A DNA stretch of 31,251 bases, from the IMG/VR virus record IMGVR_UViG_3300050025_000140, positions 1-31,251 of that record. One strand, written 5' to 3'. The notes below the pieces were generated by a model that did not search any database, was not told where the DNA came from, and saw only the letters and a program-made list of their open reading frames with translations. The position numbers and the translations under genes are program-made. This DNA comes from a virus. Positions 20,499-29,231 of this stretch are shown piece by piece (the first letter of the stretch is position 1; every line of letters starts with the position of its first letter).

Positions 20499-23079
20499 AT
20501 CATCATGGGATGAATTCGCGGACATGCCTGGAACTCTGACGAATACAATGTCAGCAAGTGCAAAAAAAGATAGCCAGTCTTGGGATGAGTTTGCGGAGAT
20601 GCCAGGTACAGAAAAAACCGAAAAACCAGAAGGATTTTTCACAGCGAGAACAGGGTTGCAAGCACTCAAGGGAGCACCTTTCGCTATTCCATTTGTCGGG
20701 AAGGCACTTGCCTTGCATCAAGCACTCAACCCAAGCGCACAAGAAGCAAGAGATTATGCAGACGAAGAGCTTTTCAACGCGTTCCATAATGGGTTTATCA
20801 CAGAAGCACAGTATGAAAAGGCACTTAAGGATGTAGCAAGTGCAAATGTAGAAGAGGGCGCGCCAACGTTGCGCAACCTCTATTCTGCCATTGAAAAAAC
20901 TACAGGACTTCCTTTAGAGGCTAAAACGAAAGCCCAACGAGGCATTGAATTTGGATCGGAAGTCGGTGCACTTGGAAAAGGTACATTGGCCTATAGAGCT
21001 AAAACTGGAGCTATCGCCGGCGGACTTCATGAAAAGGCTGAGGACATAGGCATTCCTTCGTGGCTATCAGATCCGACACTTATGGCTTTGGCTCTTCTTG
21101 GTAATCAAGCAGGATATTCCGCTGGATTTAGACGTGCTAGACCACCAGGAACTCCGCCGCCACCATCCGGAGTAGGTACATCGACATCGACAGATATTGT
21201 TCCTACAGGCAACGCGCAAACTGTTATGAGCAGCCACAGAGTCGGTGAGATGATAAAGGCGATCATACCACAAGAAGAGCCACCATCGACAGAAATGACC
21301 AGGAGAGAACCAAAACCTATAACTCCATCAGCATATACGCTGCCCCCAGAACCTCCAGCGCAAAATGAAAGGACAATACCAGTCCCTCAGCCAATACCAT
21401 CAAAGGCTGAGACAGGTGAGACTCTTCCAGTCAAAAAGGGTGGCCCCGACATCGGATATAGACCAGTAGATTATCCGGAGCCGACCCCTCAGCAAAAGGC
21501 TCTCCAGGTTATTACAAAGAATGAGGTTTCATCTCCAACGGCTGGCGGTTTTGCACAAAAATCAAGAATTTTAGAAAATTCTCGCCAATTCCGTGAGACT
21601 GTAGAAAAGGCATATAAAGAGTCTCGTCTGCAAGCTGGTGTAGTACAAGGCCCTGTCCCAGATACAGCCAGGAAGGTTTCTGAAATAATTTCAGCTCTTA
21701 AAGAACTTGATCCGATGAAAATGTCGGCTCAACAAAAAAAGCTCTTGGATTATGCAACATCGGTACAAAAGACTTTGGGAAGTCCAGGAGGCGGATACCA
21801 GGAAGTGTCTGCACAGAATTTGATCTCGGAGGTTCAGAATATCAACTCTCTCATAAAGAGTGAATATGAACACGGAGACCCATCAAACATCTTCGTTCCT
21901 TTGAAGAACGCTCTTGAAAAGGGAGCTGATTCGCTTCTCGCTGGAACCAAGGGCGAACAAGCTTGGCTACACGCTAAAGCAAAGAACACAGAATGGCATA
22001 GCATTTTTGATAATGATCATGTAAATCCATTTAGGAGCATGAACAACAAAGACTATGAAAGCCTTTTCCATAGTGCTGAAAACGTTGATGCCTACAACGA
22101 TATTCAGAAAGCCCTTACTACGATGGGCGGGGAAGAGGGAAGGACTCTTGCTCAGATAGCCAAAAGGACAATGGTTGAGAAGATTCTTGCTCCGTACCTC
22201 GAAGAGCCTCTTAAGGCAAGATCTCAGAAATTCAGGAAAGATCTTCAACGATTAGAATTTCAAATCACGCCACAAGAAGCAAAAGGAATCGATAAGGCAC
22301 TGACAGAAAAGAGGATGGGTTGGCGAAAGGTATCCGTTAAGCCCCGTGAAGAGAAGAAGACGATCGTTTCTCCTGAAAGAGAAGAGACAGAAAAGTTTCT
22401 TAGTAGGCTCAAGAAAGAAGAACTTTCTCAACGAAAAGAACACGCCGAGAAGATAAATAAAAGGAAAGAGACTCACCTTGAAGAGAGATCTCGGAAATGG
22501 CATGTCTCAAGGGAAACAGAGCAGAAGCTTCTTGGGATGTCAGAAGAGTCCGTGGCTAGACACGCTCTTACTATATCCGGATTGCGGGAAGTCGGGAAGA
22601 TGCTGTCGAAGTATGAAAATGGAGAAAAAGTTTTCAATACCATCCGACAATGGGGGGCTGACAGAGTTCTTACAGGCGGGAAAAATGATGCAACCGTTGC
22701 AGACATGCTCAAAGTGCTAGGAGACGTTGATAAAAGAGCATATTTGGCCGAAGCGACCAGCAGCGACAATGTCAGGAGACTTGCTCAACGTCTCAAAACA
22801 ATGGAAAAATTCGAAAGATTATCTCAAAAGCAGATCGACCTCATTGATAAAATCAAGCGACCGAAAACATGGGCAAACGGTGATACATGGGATAAGGCAA
22901 AAGAATATCTCTATGATCTAGCACGACATAGACGATTTGGTTCTACTGGAATGAAGATCATTAGAGACTTTTTTTGGTCTTCAGCAGACGCAGAAGCGAC
23001 AATTGCAGAGAATCAAAGTATAAACGAAGCTCTTTCTAAGATTTATGAAGAAGTAGAAGGTCTTAGCCTGAAAGACTAA
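20485..23079 (+). CDS. large internal virion / ejection protein
   Basis: Encodes 864 residues from the ATG at 20485, chosen because GAGG lies about eight bases upstream and it overlaps the previous stop by 14 bases. A longer in-frame ATG at 20404 lies well inside the preceding gene. The N-terminus repeats SWDEFA-MPGT (first at residue 7, again near 32), a short linear motif. Hydrophobic stretches follow (APFAIPFVGKALALHQAL; DPTLMALALLGNQAG), then a Pro/Thr-rich linker, and from about residue 360 long charged helices. It is the third ejection-type protein. No enzyme motif was found. Confidence 0.65.
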   Translation: MSAGKSSWDEFADMPGTLTNTMSASAKKDSQSWDEFAEMPGTEKTEKPEGFFTARTGLQALKGAPFAIPFVGKALALHQALNPSAQEARDYADEELFNAFHNGFITEAQYEKALKDVASANVEEGAPTLRNLYSAIEKTTGLPLEAKTKAQRGIEFGSEVGALGKGTLAYRAKTGAIAGGLHEKAEDIGIPSWLSDPTLMALALLGNQAGYSAGFRRARPPGTPPPPSGVGTSTSTDIVPTGNAQTVMSSHRVGEMIKAIIPQEEPPSTEMTRREPKPITPSAYTLPPEPPAQNERTIPVPQPIPSKAETGETLPVKKGGPDIGYRPVDYPEPTPQQKALQVITKNEVSSPTAGGFAQKSRILENSRQFRETVEKAYKESRLQAGVVQGPVPDTARKVSEIISALKELDPMKMSAQQKKLLDYATSVQKTLGSPGGGYQEVSAQNLISEVQNINSLIKSEYEHGDPSNIFVPLKNALEKGADSLLAGTKGEQAWLHAKAKNTEWHSIFDNDHVNPFRSMNNKDYESLFHSAENVDAYNDIQKALTTMGGEEGRTLAQIAKRTMVEKILAPYLEEPLKARSQKFRKDLQRLEFQITPQEAKGIDKALTEKRMGWRKVSVKPREEKKTIVSPEREETEKFLSRLKKEELSQRKEHAEKINKRKETHLEERSRKWHVSRETEQKLLGMSEESVARHALTISGLREVGKMLSKYENGEKVFNTIRQWGADRVLTGGKNDATVADMLKVLGDVDKRAYLAEATSSDNVRRLAQRLKTMEKFERLSQKQIDLIDKIKRPKTWANGDTWDKAKEYLYDLARHRRFGSTGMKIIRDFFWSSADAEATIAENQSINEALSKIYEEVEGLSLKD

Positions 23080-23274
23080 TCACGTAATTGATAATTCACC
23101 GGAACACTTCTTATTATATAATAATACAGCTTTTTGTATCAACTCTACCGCATAAGACAGACCACACACTTCTCCATCAGCAAAAGGGCAGTTATTTTCT
23201 ACGCCGTTTGCAGATGCATCCAACTTGTCTGCTGCGCCCTTAATGAGCCTCAGCAAAAACTCCTCGTTCGTCAT
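23080..23274 (-). CDS. small acidic protein, RHH operon partner
   Basis: Encodes 64 residues from an ATG at 23274 that overlaps the stop of the ribbon-helix-helix gene (ATGA), so the two are translationally coupled. A further ATG at 23304 lacks a good ribosome site. It has an N-terminal helix (NEEFLLRLIKGAADKLD), then GVENNCPFADGEVCG with two cysteines, then a helix (AVELIQKAVLLYNKK). I recognise this pattern from small phage proteins of unknown function. An arrangement of DNA-binding protein plus small partner is shared with toxin-antitoxin pairs, but no toxin motif is visible. Confidence 0.6.
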   Translation of the reverse strand: MTNEEFLLRLIKGAADKLDASANGVENNCPFADGEVCGLSYAVELIQKAVLLYNKKCSGELSIT

Positions 23275-23435
23275 GTCCTTTCCCGTATATACGTCCTCAA
23301 GCATTCCATAGCAAATTTCGTCATCGTCCAGCCCCTTTCAGCGGCTAAGATTTTGATCATCTTCCGCTCTTCTGATGACAGTCTGATTGCTAGGATAGCC
23401 ACTTTTTTAGCAGCCGTCTTTCGATACAGCACCAT
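23271..23435 (-). CDS. ribbon-helix-helix transcriptional regulator
   Basis: Encodes 54 residues from the ATG at 23435, preceded by a GGGACGGA ribosome-site-like stretch; an in-frame ATG at 23465 lies inside the promoter. The core is AILAIRLSSEERKMIKILAAERGW followed by MTKFAMECLRTYIRE. This is the CopG/Arc ribbon-helix-helix pattern: a basic beta strand, helix A, a turn with Gly-Trp, and helix B. These proteins dimerise and bind short inverted repeats. One is present at 23444-23467, covering the -10 region and start site, which suggests autoregulation. Confidence 0.75.
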   Translation of the reverse strand: MVLYRKTAAKKVAILAIRLSSEERKMIKILAAERGWTMTKFAMECLRTYIRERT

Positions 23436-23443
23436 ATCCGTCC

Positions 23444-23484
23444 CTTTGTATAATAAATATAACAAAGTTTCGGTTTGCTTGCAA
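23444..23484 (-). promoter_or_regulatory. promoter and operator of the RHH operon
   Basis: On the minus strand TTGCAA (23479-23484), a 17-nt spacer and TATATT (23456-23461) form a sigma70-like promoter. CTTTGT (23444-23449) and ACAAAG (23462-23467) form a perfect 6-bp inverted repeat spanning the -10 box and the expected start site, the natural place for an autorepressor site. The inner bases (ATA/TAT) extend the symmetry. Confidence 0.55.
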
Positions 23485-23533
23485 TGGGAAATATTCTACT
23501 ATACAGCCATAAAACACTTGCATGGAGCTTCTT

Positions 23534-24397
23534 ATGGCTAGACCTTCTCGTTTCAGAGCCTATGGGCAGAACAAACCTCTCATAGACGTCTTCCCGTTCC
23601 CGATTTATCAAGATAGAGCACCGACAACCACAGACACAGATTTTGAGATTGGACAAGTCTGGGTCCATAATGTGTCGGTCTCTGTTCGGAATGTCTATAT
23701 TTTTGCAGGGATTAATTCGAGTACCCATCTCGCGATTTGGTCATTAACTTCTCCTGGCACTTCCGAGGTTGATGTTTTGGGCGCTTCGTCCGGAGACGCC
23801 TCAGTATCACCAGCCGTTGGAAAAATCACTATCGACGGCACGGCAAATCAGGTTGTTGCGACAGGCGATAACGCTCTTGCGAAGATCACGCTGTCACTAC
23901 CGTCTGCCGTAACCTTTCCAGGATCCGCCTCAGCCACAACTTCTCTTTCTGCAACTACTACCGTTGTCGCTGGTACAGGGATCACCTCGACGACCGGAAA
24001 TATCGCGGCCTCTGCTGGTAGCGTATCAGCAGGGACCTCGGTTTCTGCCACCACTACCGTAACTGCTGGAACTGATCTCGTCGCAACAGCCGGAAACCTT
24101 CTCTTAAATGGGGCCGCAAAGCAGGTTCGCATTAAGGGCGGTGCTGCAACAGACTTCATCGGAACAAGCGTTCTTACACTCGGAACAGTGACTATCGCCA
24201 ACACCAACATCGCAGCCGGAGACAGAATCTTTTTGCAGAGAACCGCTGCAAATGCCTCTACGACTCTTGGTGAGTTGGTCTATACCATCTCTGCTGGGGC
24301 CTCGTTTACAGTCACCAGCTTGATTAATGGTACACCTGCATCGACACAAATCGGAGATCTCTCCTCGTTCGTATACGTCATCATACGCCAGCTCTAG
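23534..24397 (+). CDS. tail fibre shaft protein, beta-helix repeats
   Basis: Encodes 287 residues from the ATG at 23534, with GGAG eight bases upstream; the ATG at 23522 is too close to that site. The N-terminus (RPSRFRAYGQNKPLIDVFPFP) is a likely attachment part. Residues about 35-75 form a small strand-rich domain (VGHN-type). From about 125 there are Thr/Ala/Gly/Val repeats (SATTTVVAGTGITSTTGN, SATTTVTAGTDLVATAGN), typical of trimeric beta-helix fibre shafts. The C-terminal domain (VTIANTNIAAGDRIFLQR, ASFTVTSLINGTPASTQ) is a trimerising tip-like domain. It starts the adhesin module. Confidence 0.65.
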   Translation: MARPSRFRAYGQNKPLIDVFPFPIYQDRAPTTTDTDFEIGQVWVHNVSVSVRNVYIFAGINSSTHLAIWSLTSPGTSEVDVLGASSGDASVSPAVGKITIDGTANQVVATGDNALAKITLSLPSAVTFPGSASATTSLSATTTVVAGTGITSTTGNIAASAGSVSAGTSVSATTTVTAGTDLVATAGNLLLNGAAKQVRIKGGAATDFIGTSVLTLGTVTIANTNIAAGDRIFLQRTAANASTTLGELVYTISAGASFTVTSLINGTPASTQIGDLSSFVYVIIRQL

Positions 24398-24406
24398 GAG
24401 GGCAAA

Positions 24407-24736
24407 ATGGCCTTACTTACCGCATTTGAGCTGAAAGAATTTGATTCGGCGTCGCTTACGAATGCTTATCAAAACTTTGGGTCGGCTCTTGGCAATCCCT
24501 GCTATGGAGCCGTCCTATCAAACGAATCGACTGTTGGCGTCTACATCTCGATAGACGGAACGACCAATACGTTTAGATTGTCTCCTGGGCAGATTCTCCA
24601 GCTTATTCCCTATTCTCGCCATAACACAGCCCTGAAGGGATCGTACATGTTCAAGGAAGGTACGCAGCTGTCGATAAAGTACGTCACGGGAGCAGGCACT
24701 GGAGCCATCATCGCAAACCTTCAACTAACTCGGTGA
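24407..24736 (+). CDS. small virion-associated protein
   Basis: A 109-residue beta-rich protein with AGGAGGGC six bases upstream. It shows LNSE-like NAYQNFGSALGNPCYGAV, VGVYISIDGTTNTFRLSPGQI and GTQLSIKYVTGAGTGA. The profile fits small collar or fibre-base proteins with a jelly-roll-like fold. No family is named. It lies between two fibre-module genes and is co-directional, with a 9-nt gap before it. Confidence 0.55.
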   Translation: MALLTAFELKEFDSASLTNAYQNFGSALGNPCYGAVLSNESTVGVYISIDGTTNTFRLSPGQILQLIPYSRHNTALKGSYMFKEGTQLSIKYVTGAGTGAIIANLQLTR

Positions 24737-24741
24737 TACAG

Positions 24742-25293
24742 ATGATCGGAAGAAATATCCAGAATCGGCCCCTAAAGTTCGGTGAGAAAGACCGACGCGA
24801 GTTCATCGTCGAGGACTCGGAGGTCTCGCTTGTCGCCATCAACGACTCTGACGGCGATCCTGTCTTCATCGGTAGAGCTAAGGTTGGAACGGCTTTAAGC
24901 TATCCTATGTGGCAGATCCGGAAGGTGTCGTACGACTCAGCTGGAGCTGTTTCGCGAATTCAATGGCCCATCAATGTCGATGGTGTAGCGTCCTCGGACT
25001 ACGAGTTTTCGTGGTCAGCAAGTCTTCCTTTGGTTATCAGCGGGGTTTCTAGAGCAAATCCCGCTGTCGTGACAGTTGCAAGCATTGGATCACTTGTCGA
25101 TGGAGACAAGGTCGTCCTCCAGGATGTTGGAGGCTTGACAGAAGTGAACTTCACCGGCTCAAATATCTATACCGTCGCAAACATCGTCGGAAGCACCTTT
25201 GAATTGTTAGGTATTGATTCATCGGCTTTTGGTATATATTCTGGTGGCGGGACCGTTACGTTCGGAGATGTCGTAAACTACTCATATGCATAG
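24742..25293 (+). CDS. fibre-module protein with beta module
   Basis: Encodes 183 residues from the ATG at 24742, with GGTGAT five bases upstream, which pairs well with the 16S tail; GTG at 24733 would add three residues. The N-terminal part (GEKDRREFIVEDSEVSLVAIND) is a small beta domain. Residues about 100-178 (VSRANPAVVTVASIGSLVDG, TYTVANI-type strand, SSAFGIYSGGGTVTF) repeat the module found near the C-terminus of the protein at 15386 and in that at 12908. Together they suggest a mobile beta building block used for virion surface proteins. Confidence 0.55.
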   Translation: MIGRNIQNRPLKFGEKDRREFIVEDSEVSLVAINDSDGDPVFIGRAKVGTALSYPMWQIRKVSYDSAGAVSRIQWPINVDGVASSDYEFSWSASLPLVISGVSRANPAVVTVASIGSLVDGDKVVLQDVGGLTEVNFTGSNIYTVANIVGSTFELLGIDSSAFGIYSGGGTVTFGDVVNYSYA

Positions 25294-25302
25294 GGTTACA
25301 AG

Positions 25303-27102
25303 ATGCCTTACAAATGGAATCCCTTCACTGGAAACTTCGACCTTGTAGGCGATTCTGTATTACCTCCCGATGTCCCAACATCATTTTTAACCGATTCTGG
25401 GACAGCAGTTGCATCCTCCAATGTCATCACGTTCTCTGGAGACTCTTCTCATGGGCTGCACTCTTCTGGGGCCGGATCTGTAGTCCAGTATAAGCTCGAC
25501 GATGCCACCACAACACAGAAAGGGTGTGCTCGCCTTGCTACTGATGCTGAAAGCATTGCTGGCTCAGTCTCATCGAATGCCGCAATCATACCATCCTCGC
25601 TAACGGCAAAGCTTGGCACTCAGACAGCAAACGGTCAACCGTATGGTCTGGGTTCTTCTTTGGCTCTTGGTTGGACGTCGGCACTTACTGATGGTCAATT
25701 TGTCATTGGGTCGTCTATTGGCATCCCAGCGGCAGGGTCTATCACCTCAACAGGTGGGACTGTTGCTGTCACCGTCGGGCATAACACGATTAACCTCGAA
25801 GCCACATCGTCCGGCGGTGTAACGAGTGTCTCTGGCACAACCGATAGAATCACCTCAACTGGTGGAACCACTCCAGTCATTGACATTGCGTCTACATACG
25901 CAGGACAAAACAGCATCACGACTCTGGGTACGGTAGCAACAGGCGTTTGGCATGGTACAGCGATTGACCTTGCGTCATATGTCACAGGGAATCTTGCCGT
26001 TACTCATCTTAATAGTGGCACGGCAGCCTCTTCTTCGACATTCTGGAGAGGTGACGGGGCTTGGGCAACACCAGTTGGCACGGGGGTAACGAGCGTCTCA
26101 GGTACAACTGATAGAATCACCTCAACAGGCGGCACCACTCCAGTCATTGACATTGCGTCTACATACGCAGGACAAAACAGCATCACGACTCTGGGTACGG
26201 TAGCAACAGGCGTTTGGCATGGGACAGCGATTGACCTTGCGTCATATGTCACAGGGAATCTTGCCGTTACTCATCTTAATAGTGGCACGGCAGCCTCTTC
26301 TTCGACATTCTGGAGAGGTGATGGGGCGTGGGCAACACCAGCTGGAACAGGGGTAACGAGCGTCTCAGGTACAACTGATAGAATCACCTCAACTGGCGGC
26401 ACGACCCCCGTCATTGACATCGCCTCGACATATGCAGGACAAACTAGCATCACGACTCTGGGCACGGTAGCAACAGGCGTTTGGCACGGGACAGAGGTTG
26501 ACGAGACCCACGGAGGGACTAATCAAACCACATATGCTCAGGGCGATCTGCTTTATGCGTCAGCAGCAAACGTTCTTTCTAAACTAACAAAAAATACAAC
26601 AGCTACCAGATACCTTTCGAACACTGGAACAAACAACAACGCGGCTTGGGCACAGGTTGACCTATCGAATGGAGTTACAAGCAACCTACCAGTAGCAAAC
26701 CTCAATAGCGGAACGTCGGCATCATCCTCAACATTCTGGAGAGGTGACGCGACATGGGCAACACCATCAAGTGGGGGCCTTACCACTGTTGAGGTCACGG
26801 GAACAACACAGGCTGCCTCAGTAAACCATCTCTACATAGCAAATAATGCAGGCTTGGTCACCATCACGCTACCAGCCACAGCAGCTCTTGGAGACGTCGT
26901 GGCCATAATGGGAAAGGGTGCGGGTCTTTGGGAACTCCAGGCAAACACAGGGCAGACTATCGTCAACGGCATTGAGTCGACCACCACCGCGGGATCAATT
27001 TCTTCTGGGACACAATACGATACCTTTGAGGTAGCTTGTATCACGGCCAACACCACGTGGTCGTGTACGGGCAAACTACAGGGGAATTTCACCAAGGCAT
27101 GA
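25303..27102 (+). CDS. long tail fibre with 89-residue tandem repeats
   Basis: A 599-residue Ser/Thr/Gly-rich protein. The N-terminus ([14 protein letters not shown]) is the short docking motif widely seen in phage fibres. A region with [17 protein letters not shown] resembles the tail-fibre repeat of many podoviruses. Residues 173-400 contain about 2.6 copies of an 89-residue unit with [26 protein letters not shown] and [11 protein letters not shown] diverged partial copy follows near 450-490. The C-terminus ([41 protein letters not shown]) is a known fibre tip-like fold. It joins the next gene by an ATGA overlap. Confidence 0.8.
   Translation: MPYKWNPFTGNFDLVGDSVLPPDVPTSFLTDSGTAVASSNVITFSGDSSHGLHSSGAGSVVQYKLDDATTTQKGCARLATDAESIAGSVSSNAAIIPSSLTAKLGTQTANGQPYGLGSSLALGWTSALTDGQFVIGSSIGIPAAGSITSTGGTVAVTVGHNTINLEATSSGGVTSVSGTTDRITSTGGTTPVIDIASTYAGQNSITTLGTVATGVWHGTAIDLASYVTGNLAVTHLNSGTAASSSTFWRGDGAWATPVGTGVTSVSGTTDRITSTGGTTPVIDIASTYAGQNSITTLGTVATGVWHGTAIDLASYVTGNLAVTHLNSGTAASSSTFWRGDGAWATPAGTGVTSVSGTTDRITSTGGTTPVIDIASTYAGQTSITTLGTVATGVWHGTEVDETHGGTNQTTYAQGDLLYASAANVLSKLTKNTTATRYLSNTGTNNNAAWAQVDLSNGVTSNLPVANLNSGTSASSSTFWRGDATWATPSSGGLTTVEVTGTTQAASVNHLYIANNAGLVTITLPATAALGDVVAIMGKGAGLWELQANTGQTIVNGIESTTTAGSISSGTQYDTFEVACITANTTWSCTGKLQGNFTKA
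25819..26503 (+). repeat. 267-bp tandem coding repeats in tail fibre
   Basis: Units start at 25819, 26086 and 26353, a strict 267-bp period. Copies one and two are nearly identical in DNA (for instance the stretch from ATTGACATTGCGTCTACATA onward). Copy three is truncated near 26500 and has more synonymous differences. Near-identity at third positions implies recent duplication or ongoing homogenisation. Confidence 0.9.
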
Positions 27103-27803
27103 CAAACAACGCCTGTAATTTCCCAAATCCAATAAATCTCCCACATGGTGGTACTGGCGTTTCGTCGTTGGTTGCGTATGCTCCTGTTTGTGGAGGGACA
27201 ACCTCCACAGGGAATTTGCAGAGCGTGGCCTCTTTAGGAACAGCAGGACAGGCGTTGACGTCCAATGGTACATCGGCTCTTCCAACTTTTCAGACGCTAT
27301 CTAGTGGAGGAGATCTTGTATTAATTCAGCATCAAACCGCTTCATCATCTTCTTCATTGATCTTTAATACCGGAATCTCGACATCTGGAACTTACCTGTT
27401 TTCTCTTGATGGCGTAACATCTTCGGCTGGTGGCGGAGCATTGAAATTGGTTGTATCAAATAATGGGGGTTCTACGTGGGCCTCTACTGGATATTATGGA
27501 GGCGTTGTATATTCAGCATATAATACAGGAAGCTGGTCAAATTCAAGTAGCAGCGCTTTTTTTTATGTATCATCAATACTCGACACAGCCATAAAAGGAA
27601 CTACTGGAACATTATGGTTGTCAAATATAACTATTGCTAAGAAATCTGTTCTTAGGGGACAAGTCTTTTCATATAACTCAAATCCTTTTTTTTCTATTCT
27701 AGCAGGCGAGACAGGAATAACGGGAGTGAATGCCTTTAAATTTCTTTTTAGTAGCGGAAATATTACGGGTGGAACAGTTTCTTTATATAGGATCAATCAA
27801 TGA
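27099..27803 (+). CDS. adhesin tip paralogue 1
   Basis: Encodes 234 residues from the ATG at 27099, which overlaps the fibre stop (ATGA). The first 70 residues ([50 protein letters not shown]) are shared with the next two proteins. The remainder is a beta-rich receptor-type domain, with [17 protein letters not shown] and [15 protein letters not shown], ending [16 protein letters not shown] and SLYRINQ. It is probably part of the distal fibre tip or interchangeable adhesin. Base composition becomes AT-rich after about 27300, unlike the head genes. Confidence 0.65.
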   Translation: MTNNACNFPNPINLPHGGTGVSSLVAYAPVCGGTTSTGNLQSVASLGTAGQALTSNGTSALPTFQTLSSGGDLVLIQHQTASSSSSLIFNTGISTSGTYLFSLDGVTSSAGGGALKLVVSNNGGSTWASTGYYGGVVYSAYNTGSWSNSSSSAFFYVSSILDTAIKGTTGTLWLSNITIAKKSVLRGQVFSYNSNPFFSILAGETGITGVNAFKFLFSSGNITGGTVSLYRINQ

Positions 27804-28504
27804 CAAATAATAAAATTAATGTCACGCAGCCTATCCCCGTAACTAATGGAGGTTTAGGGGTATCGTCTCTTACCGCATTTGCACCAATTATGGGGGGAAA
27901 TACATCTACATCATCAATACAGAGCGTAGCTTCTATAGGAACATCGGGACAGATATTGATCAGTAATGGCCTATCGACACTACCAACATTTCAGTCTATT
28001 TCACCCTCTAGTAGTATAACTTTAATTCAAACGTTGACCGCTTCATCATCTGCAACATTGATATTTAATACAGGAATTAGTTCTGCTGGAATTTATATGT
28101 TCGTCTTGAATGGGGTTGTACCAGCAACGGGAAGTGGAACGATCAACATGCAAGTATCAAATGACGGTGGGACTACATGGGCTTCTTCAGGGTACTTGTC
28201 AGGAGGACAGAGAGCCAACGCTAATACATGGAACAACAGCACAAGTACAACTGATTTGTTCACTTCTATGACAATGGAAAATACATCAGGATATGGACTT
28301 TCATCAGTATTGTATATTGGCAATATAAATATTGGGGGATATTCGCAAATATCAGGACAGATGACTGGAAGGCTCAGTAGTTCTATGTCCTATGGAATTG
28401 TGACTGGAATTTCTGGTATTACTGGAGTTAATGCATTTAAATGGTATTCAACAGTAGGAAATTTATCCACTGGTACAATTTCATTATACTATCTGGGGTC
28501 ATAA
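27800..28504 (+). CDS. adhesin tip paralogue 2
   Basis: A 234-residue protein, equal in length to its upstream paralogue and joined by an ATGA overlap. The N-terminus (VTNGGLGVSSLTAFAPIMGG, IGTSGQILISNGLSTLPTFQ) and C-terminus ([23 protein letters not shown]) align with paralogue 1. The centre differs strongly (GQRANANTWNNSTSTTDLF). This conserved-ends, variable-middle pattern suggests diversification of a receptor-binding face. It is AT-rich compared with the rest of the window. Confidence 0.65.
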   Translation: MTNNKINVTQPIPVTNGGLGVSSLTAFAPIMGGNTSTSSIQSVASIGTSGQILISNGLSTLPTFQSISPSSSITLIQTLTASSSATLIFNTGISSAGIYMFVLNGVVPATGSGTINMQVSNDGGTTWASSGYLSGGQRANANTWNNSTSTTDLFTSMTMENTSGYGLSSVLYIGNINIGGYSQISGQMTGRLSSSMSYGIVTGISGITGVNAFKWYSTVGNLSTGTISLYYLGS

Positions 28505-29220
28505 TGCCAACGAACAATGCTTGTAATTTCCCAAATCCTCTCGACGTTCCCAATGGCGGCCTCGGGATATCATCTGCTACAGCCTATGGTACGGTCTGCG
28601 GAGGGACTACAAGTGCCTCTCCGGCTCAGGTGGTCACTCCTAGTGCGGCGGGCACGGTATACACCTCTAATGGGACTGGTGCACTAGGGTCGTACCAGGC
28701 CGCGCCCTCGGCAGGAGCTTTTGTCAAGCTGGCGACGCTGACAAACTCTGGCACGGGTAACTTGGACTTTACTTCTCAAATATCGTCAACGTATAAAATT
28801 TATTTTTTGAATATAGTTGATCATAGTGGAGCCGGTACCTCGGTAGGAAATTATGAAATCATTTTTTCTACTAACGGAGGAACATCATGGATTACAACGA
28901 GTTATTCAAGTGTTACTAGTTATATAGATGTAACTAGAACATCGTGGACTAATTTTGGCTCCTCTTCAGCATGTGATTTTTCGTCATCAACAGGTGTTGG
29001 TGCGCTTAATGGTGACGGTATTTGCCAAGCATGGCTTTTTAATCTAAATTCAACAAATCATCCATCTGTTATTGGATATGGTTCTGCGTTTACCGATACT
29101 ATAACTGATTTGATGATAGGGGGGGCACAAAACACAACAACTACGGCCGTTAATGCCATTCGTGTTGTTGTCTTTTCAGGTAGCGAGGCTTCTGCCACAC
29201 TATATGGTATTGAAACTTAA
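28504..29220 (+). CDS. adhesin tip paralogue 3
   Basis: Encodes 238 residues from the ATG at 28504, overlapping the preceding stop (TAATG). It opens like paralogue 1 (CNFPNPLDVPNGGLGISS, YGTVCGGTTSASPA, VYTSNGTGALGSYQ). A different beta domain follows (YKIYFLNIVDHSGAGTSVGN, STNGGTSWITTSY) with the closing TAVNAIRVVVFSGSEAS and TLYGIET. The start is GC-richer and the body AT-rich, which is consistent with recombination behind the shared docking segment. Confidence 0.65.
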   Translation: MPTNNACNFPNPLDVPNGGLGISSATAYGTVCGGTTSASPAQVVTPSAAGTVYTSNGTGALGSYQAAPSAGAFVKLATLTNSGTGNLDFTSQISSTYKIYFLNIVDHSGAGTSVGNYEIIFSTNGGTSWITTSYSSVTSYIDVTRTSWTNFGSSSACDFSSSTGVGALNGDGICQAWLFNLNSTNHPSVIGYGSAFTDTITDLMIGGAQNTTTTAVNAIRVVVFSGSEASATLYGIET

Positions 29221-29231
29221 AAGGAGTTTTT

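Noticed and set aside
23111-23124. Perfect 14-bp palindrome TTATTATATAATAA
   Set aside because: It lies inside the coding part of the 64-residue gene, encoding part of LLYNKK, and has no promoter spacing around it; an AT-rich chance palindrome is more likely.
25695-26465. Three similar antisense open frames over the fibre repeats
   Set aside because: They are the reverse complement of the 267-bp repeats, have no ribosome sites and no independent coding character; their similarity is inherited from the repeats.
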